From: JBHFEI01 sp041928815
GTDB taxonomy: Bacteria > Pseudomonadota > Alphaproteobacteria > Rhizobiales > Rhizobiaceae
Assembly (NCBI RefSeq): GCF_041928815.1
Contig: NZ_JBHFEI010000014.1
Span: forward strand, 1-64,000
Direction of reading: 5' to 3'
DNA: 64,000 bases
The stretch's first letter is position 1. Every line of letters starts with the position of its first letter. Shown here piece by piece: positions 59,747-64,000 of this stretch. The position numbers and the translations under genes are program-made. Under the pieces are notes generated by a model. The model was not told where the DNA came from, searched no databases, and worked only from the letters and a program-made list of their open reading frames with translations.

Positions 59747-60930
59747 TATCCGTCGCGGCTGAGGCGGATGCGCAGTGCCGCGGGGCGTTCCGGCTGCTGG
59801 CCGTCGATGACGACGCGGTTGCGGCCGTTCGCCTTGGCGGCGTAGAGCGCCCGGTCGGCCCTGAGGATGGCGTCGTGGATGGAATGGTCGCCGGAGCGCA
59901 GGGCGCTGACGCCGAAGCTCGCGGTCACCTGCCAGTCGATCCCGGCCTCGCTCCAGCCCTGCGCACCGATGGCGAGCCGGAGGCCGTTGGCGCGCGCGCC
60001 GGCCTCGGCATCGCTATGGCCGGGGAGGAGGACGACGAATTCCTCGCCGCCGAAGCGGGCGATCGGCATGCCGGGCGCAAGGCCCGCCGTCAGCACCGCG
60101 CCGATGCCGAGGATCACCCTGTCACCGGCCGCATGGCCGAAGCGGTCGTTGATCCGCTTGAAATGGTCGATGTCGCAGATCAGCACCGCTCCCGCTTGCC
60201 GGCCGTCGGCCGGCAGTCCGTCGATGGCGGCCTCGAAGCCGCGGCGGTTGAGGAGGCCGGTCAGCGGATCGCGCTCGGCTGCGTCGCGGTAGCGCCCGAC
60301 CACGTCGAGCGCCTCGGCGGCAAGGGCGGTGACGGCGAAGAGCAGGCCGAGGATCGCGGCGCTCGCCTGCATGTAGAAGGCATAGCCCGACGAGGCGAAG
60401 CCGTCGAGGCTCTCCGGCGCCTGGACGGCGACGAGCAGGATGTTGCGGACGACCGTGTCGAGGACGACCACGCCCGCCAGGCCGACCAAGGCGAGGTCGA
60501 CCGGCCGGCGCGCGACCTTGAGGCTGGAGGCGACGGCATGGCCGAGCAGGAGGGCGCTGGCGATGTCGTGCAGGACGAGCTCGGCCGACATGCTGCGCCA
60601 CAGCACCACGGCGGCGGCCACCACGCCATAGGCGAGGCCGGCGAAGACAAGCCTCGGCACCGTGCGCCTCGGACGGCCGAAGCGCGTCAGAAGCGCCTGG
60701 CTGAAGAAAAGCATCGCGACCAGCAGCAGCCCGTCGGCGATCAGCGCCTGCGCGACGACCGGCAGCACCTCGCGCGTCATCGGCACGGAGAAGCCGCCGG
60801 CGGCGGCAAGGTAGCCGCCGCCCCAGACCCGCGCGGCGGGCGAGGCCTGGCGGGCCGCCAGCAGGAAGATCGTGCCGAAGGTCAGCATGATGACCGGCAG
60901 AAGAAAGGCGAAATTGTCGTCTGCGGCCAT
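59746..60930 (-). CDS. Membrane diguanylate cyclase (GGDEF)
   Basis: A 394-residue protein with five to six N-terminal membrane helices (about 8-205) and a C-terminal GGDEF domain (about 217-375). The active-site motif is GGEEF (294-298), with DPLTGLLNRRGF near 221 and DIDHFKRINDRFGH near 253 for substrate and metal binding. The inhibitory RxxD site five residues before GGEEF is absent (APGM here), so feedback inhibition by c-di-GMP is unlikely. The product, c-di-GMP, commonly controls exopolysaccharide export, which suits its position inside the polysaccharide block. Confidence 0.93.
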   Translation of the reverse strand: MAADDNFAFLLPVIMLTFGTIFLLAARQASPAARVWGGGYLAAAGGFSVPMTREVLPVVAQALIADGLLLVAMLFFSQALLTRFGRPRRTVPRLVFAGLAYGVVAAAVVLWRSMSAELVLHDIASALLLGHAVASSLKVARRPVDLALVGLAGVVVLDTVVRNILLVAVQAPESLDGFASSGYAFYMQASAAILGLLFAVTALAAEALDVVGRYRDAAERDPLTGLLNRRGFEAAIDGLPADGRQAGAVLICDIDHFKRINDRFGHAAGDRVILGIGAVLTAGLAPGMPIARFGGEEFVVLLPGHSDAEAGARANGLRLAIGAQGWSEAGIDWQVTASFGVSALRSGDHSIHDAILRADRALYAAKANGRNRVVIDGQQPERPAALRIRLSRDG

Positions 60931-61189
60931 GGAGCGCCCCGTGCGCGCCGGACGGGCGCGACCGCGGGCGAGACTAGGCGGGGGATCTTAAGAAAATCCT
61001 GTCGGCGGCGGGCAGCTTTGGCCATGGCCCCGGCGGCGCGAGCCCGCCGGGGGGCGGCGCCGCAGGGCCTGCGTGTCCTCGTTTGCCGTCACGGGTGCCG
61101 GTCCGGCCATGCCGGCCGGAGGACGGACGGAAGAACGGGGACGTCGCATGCCGTGGTGGTCGTGAAGGCGGGTTCAAAAGGGGGTGTGC

Positions 61190-62293
61190 ATGGCATCGCG
61201 GGTCAAGGCCAAGGAAAAGGTCGCGCTCGTCACCGGCGTGACCGGACAGGACGGCGCCTATCTCTCCGAACTGCTCATCGGCAAGGGATATACGGTTCAC
61301 GGCGTCAAGCGGCGTTCGTCGAGCTTCAACACCGATCGCGTCGATCATCTCTACGAGGATCCCCATGTCGCGGATCCGCGGTTCATCCTGCATTTCGGCG
61401 ACCTGACCGACGCGAGCAACCTGATCCGCATCGTCAAGGAGACCGAGCCCGACGAGATCTACAATCTCGCCGCGCAGAGCCATGTGCAGGTGTCGTTCGA
61501 GACGCCCGAATACACCGCAAATGCCGACGGCACCGGGACGCTGCGGCTGCTGGAGGCGATCCGCCTGCTGGACCTGACGCGGAAGACGCGCTTCTACCAG
61601 GCCTCGACCTCGGAACTCTTCGGCAGGGCGCGGGAGGTGCCGCAGAGCGAGACCACGCCCTTTTATCCGCGCAGCCCCTATGCGGCGGCGAAGCTCTACG
61701 CCTACTGGATCACGGTCAACTACCGCGAGGCCTACGGCCTGCACGCGTCCAACGGCATCCTCTTCAACCATGAGAGCCCGATGCGCGGCGAGACCTTCGT
61801 CACCCGCAAGATCACGCGCGCCGCGGCCGCCATCCGCCTCGGGCTGCAGGACAGGCTCTATCTCGGCAATCTCGATGCCCGGCGCGACTGGGGCCATGCG
61901 CGCGACTATGTGCGCGGCATGTGGCTGATGCTGCAGCAGGAGACGCCGGACGACTATGTGCTCGCCACCGGCGAGGCCCACAGCGTGCGCGCCTTCGTCG
62001 AAAAGGCCTTCGCCAAGGCCGGCATGCCGGTCGAGTGGCGCGGCGAAGGGGTCGGGGAGCGCGGCTTCGACGCCGGTTCGGGGCGATGCGTCGTCGCGGT
62101 CGATCCGCGCTATTTCCGCCCGGCCGAGGTCGACCTGCTGGTCGGCGATGCGCAGAAGGCGCGGGCGCGGCTCGGCTGGCGTCCCGAGACCGACCTCGAC
62201 CAGCTCGTCACGGAGATGGTGCGCAGCGACCTGACGGCACTGTCGCCGGGCGCGCCGGCCGGCGCGGCGCTGAGGAGCGTCGCCCATGGCTGA
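61190..62293 (+). CDS. gmd: GDP-mannose 4,6-dehydratase
   Basis: A 367-residue extended SDR that converts GDP-mannose to GDP-4-keto-6-deoxymannose. The NADP motif is GVTGQDGAYLSELL (about 12-25). Catalytic STSELFG and YPRSPYAAAKLYAYW (Tyr/Lys) are present, and LFNHESPMRGETFVTRKIT and GNLDARRDWGHARDYVRGMW are diagnostic for Gmd. The start at 61190 has a GGGGG site. The 259-base leader contains a 9-base-stem hairpin (61028-61052). The gene overlaps the GDP-fucose synthase gene by eight bases. Confidence 0.96.
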   Translation: MASRVKAKEKVALVTGVTGQDGAYLSELLIGKGYTVHGVKRRSSSFNTDRVDHLYEDPHVADPRFILHFGDLTDASNLIRIVKETEPDEIYNLAAQSHVQVSFETPEYTANADGTGTLRLLEAIRLLDLTRKTRFYQASTSELFGRAREVPQSETTPFYPRSPYAAAKLYAYWITVNYREAYGLHASNGILFNHESPMRGETFVTRKITRAAAAIRLGLQDRLYLGNLDARRDWGHARDYVRGMWLMLQQETPDDYVLATGEAHSVRAFVEKAFAKAGMPVEWRGEGVGERGFDAGSGRCVVAVDPRYFRPAEVDLLVGDAQKARARLGWRPETDLDQLVTEMVRSDLTALSPGAPAGAALRSVAHG

Positions 62294-63251
62294 GCCGCTC
62301 TTCGACCTCGCCGGCCGCCGGGTCTATGTCGCCGGCCATCGCGGCATGGTCGGCGCCGCCCTCGTCCGGCGGCTCGCCACGGAGGGCTGCGCCATCCTGA
62401 CGGCGGCGCGCGCCGAGCTCGACCTGACGCAGCCCGCCCAGGTGGAGGCCTGGTTCGCCCGGATGCGGCCGGAGGCGGTGTTCGTCGCTGCCGCCAGGGT
62501 CGGCGGCATCCTCGAAAACGACACGCGGCCGGCCGACTTCCTCCACGACAACCTGCTGATCCAGGCGAACCTCCTCAAGGCCGCCCACGAAAGCGGCGTC
62601 GGCAAGCTGCTGTTCCTCGGCTCGTCCTGCATCTATCCCCGCCTCGCGCCGCAGCCGATCGTCGAGGAGGCCCTGCTCACCGGACCGCTGGAGCCGACGA
62701 ACGAGGCCTATGCGGTGGCGAAGATCGCCGGCATCAAGCTGTGCCAGGCCTATCGCCGCCAGCATGGCGCCGATTTCATCGCCGCCATGCCCGCCAATCT
62801 CTACGGGCCCGGCGACACTTTCGACCTCGCCTCGGGCCATGTCCTGCCGGCGCTGATCCGCAAGGCCGAGGAGGCGCGGCGAAGCGGCGCGGCGGACCTC
62901 GTCATCTGGGGCACGGGCACGCCGCGCCGCGAATTCCTCCATGTCGACGATTGCGCCGATGCCTGCGTCCACCTGATGAAGGTCTATTCCGGCGCAGGCC
63001 CCGTCAATGTCGGCTCCGGCGAGGAGATCGCCATCCTCGATCTCGCCCGGCTCGTCGCCCGGCTCGTCGGCTTCGAAGGCCGGATCGTCCGCGACCTCAC
63101 GCGCCCGGACGGCACGCCGCGCAAGCTGATGAACAGCGACAGGCTGCGCGCCACCGGCTGGGCGCCGCGGATCGGCCTCGAAGAAGGGATTGCCGAGGTC
63201 TGCCGTGCCTGGTGCGCCGCAGCCGAGGGCGGGCGGGGTGCCGCCGCATGA
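62286..63251 (+). CDS. fcl: GDP-L-fucose synthase
   Basis: A 321-residue extended SDR (WcaG/Fcl) that epimerises and reduces GDP-4-keto-6-deoxymannose to GDP-L-fucose. The cofactor motif is VYVAGHRGMVGAAL, and VAAARVGGILEND is typical. Catalytic Ser is in FLGSSCIYPR and Tyr/Lys in NEAYAVAKIAGIK. EFLHVDDCADAC is the usual C-terminal signature. With gmd it makes the fucose donor for the polymer. Confidence 0.95.
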   Translation: MAEPLFDLAGRRVYVAGHRGMVGAALVRRLATEGCAILTAARAELDLTQPAQVEAWFARMRPEAVFVAAARVGGILENDTRPADFLHDNLLIQANLLKAAHESGVGKLLFLGSSCIYPRLAPQPIVEEALLTGPLEPTNEAYAVAKIAGIKLCQAYRRQHGADFIAAMPANLYGPGDTFDLASGHVLPALIRKAEEARRSGAADLVIWGTGTPRREFLHVDDCADACVHLMKVYSGAGPVNVGSGEEIAILDLARLVARLVGFEGRIVRDLTRPDGTPRKLMNSDRLRATGWAPRIGLEEGIAEVCRAWCAAAEGGRGAAA

Positions 63252-64000
63252 CGCAGCTCTCCCCCGCCCTCTGGCGCGCCGAGGCCGGCACGAAGGCGGT
63301 GCGGCCGGCCCGGCTTCTGATCTATGCTATGAACCATACGCCGGAGATCGCCGGCGTCGGGCGCTATACCGGCGAGATCGCCGCCCATTTCGCCGCCGAG
63401 GGCATGGAAGTGACCGTCGTCACCACGCCGCCGCACTATCCCGCCTGGACGGTCTCGCCCGGCTTTGCCAACCGCTACGGGTCGAGCGTCGAGAACGGCA
63501 TCCGCGTGCTGCGCTGTCCCCTTCTCCTGCGCCGGCCGATGCGCGGCCTCCGGCGGCTGCTCGCGCCGCTGTCCTTCGCGCTGACCTCCGCCCCGGTCGT
63601 CGTCTGGCAGATCCTGCGGCGGCGGCCGGCGGTCGTCTTCTGCGTCGAGCCGACGCTGCTCGCCGCACCGGTCGCCGCCCTTGCCGCAGCCCTTGTCGGC
63701 GCGCGCCGGGTGCTGCATGTCCAGGACCTGGAGGTCGACGCCGCCTTTGCCGTCGGCCACCTCGCCCCGGCCGGCGCGCTGAGGCGGCTTGCCGCCGCCT
63801 TCGAGCGCGTCACGCTGCGCCTGTTCGACCGGGTCGTGACCATCTCGAACCGGATGGCCTCAAGGCTCGAGGCGAAGGGCGTGGCGCGCGCGCGGCTGTC
63901 GGTGGTGCGCAACTGGGTCGACCTCTCCGAGATCCATCCGCTTGCGCCGGCCGGCACCTGCCGGGCCGAGCTCGGCTTCCGCGACACCGATTTCGTCGTG
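63248..64000 (+). CDS. Glycosyltransferase, GT4/WcaI-like, truncated by window end
   Basis: The first 251 residues of a GT-B-fold glycosyltransferase. LLIYAMNHTPEIAGVGRYTGEIAAHFAAEG and VTTPPHYPAW match the N-domain of WcaI-type enzymes of colanic-acid clusters. RVLHVQDLEVDAAFAVGHL and VVTISNRMASRLEAKGV lead into the C-domain, which is cut at base 64000. It starts within the end of the fucose synthase gene (ATGA). It probably transfers fucose or another sugar in the repeat-unit assembly. Confidence 0.92.
   Translation, partial: MTQLSPALWRAEAGTKAVRPARLLIYAMNHTPEIAGVGRYTGEIAAHFAAEGMEVTVVTTPPHYPAWTVSPGFANRYGSSVENGIRVLRCPLLLRRPMRGLRRLLAPLSFALTSAPVVVWQILRRRPAVVFCVEPTLLAAPVAALAAALVGARRVLHVQDLEVDAAFAVGHLAPAGALRRLAAAFERVTLRLFDRVVTISNRMASRLEAKGVARARLSVVRNWVDLSEIHPLAPAGTCRAELGFRDTDFVV

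Overview
The window is high-GC, densely coded DNA of alphaproteobacterial type, most likely from the order Hyphomicrobiales (Rhizobiales). The reasons are the SmoEFGK-type polyol operon, several MalK/UgpC-type and one ribose-type sugar ABC system packed together, an ExoP/Wzc-like polysaccharide block, and a CTAGAGCATTTC intergenic palindrome of a kind common in rhizobial genomes. No rRNA, tRNA, CRISPR array, transposase or integrase was seen. Species and replicon cannot be fixed from the sequence; the density of catabolic genes would suit a megaplasmid or chromid.

Layout. (1) 1-5705, minus strand: polyol (sorbitol/mannitol-type) ABC operon, led by an ADP-dependent sugar kinase and running into a short-chain dehydrogenase cut by the window edge. 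(2) 6160-11147, minus: a GMC oxidoreductase fused to a RidA-like domain, with a membrane hybrid histidine kinase upstream. (3) 11224-23859, minus: an RpiR regulator, a sugar-type ABC transporter whose two permeases are one polypeptide, and a catabolic train: amidohydrolase, aldehyde dehydrogenase, gluconate-dehydrogenase-like small subunit, Cys-rich GMC dehydrogenase, D-hydroxyamino-acid aldolase and threonine-synthase-like enzyme. (4) 24034-27816, plus: TIM-barrel protein, phosphotriesterase-like hydrolase, creatininase-like hydrolase and a GntR/UTRA regulator. (5) 27839-38215: FGGY kinase, LacI regulator, D-aminoacylase, SDR, MBL hydrolase and another MalK-type ABC transporter, joined by two identical-core LacI-type operators. 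(6) 38438-44469: threonine-synthase-like enzyme, a palindrome-rich intergenic region, M20 peptidase, SDR, fused NanE-ROK kinase and an IclR regulator. (7) 44620-54910, plus: DoeB-like deacylase with a threonine-dehydratase-like enzyme, then a ribose-type ABC transporter with permease and ATPase fused, MocA-type oxidoreductase, creatininase-like hydrolase and a second unusual aldehyde dehydrogenase. (8) 55465-64000: exopolysaccharide export and tyrosine-autokinase genes, a diguanylate cyclase, GDP-L-fucose synthesis genes and a truncated glycosyltransferase.

The four middle blocks share a logic: carbohydrate-type importers sit beside amide-, ester- or acyl-cleaving hydrolases, alcohol and aldehyde dehydrogenases and PLP enzymes that act on hydroxy-amino acids. 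My inference is that the island scavenges sugars or polyols conjugated to amino or acyl groups. The substrates are unknown. Several domain fusions (GMC-RidA, permease-permease, permease-ATPase, NanE-ROK) and a pair of aldehyde dehydrogenases lacking the usual NAD-ribose-binding residues are the most unusual features.
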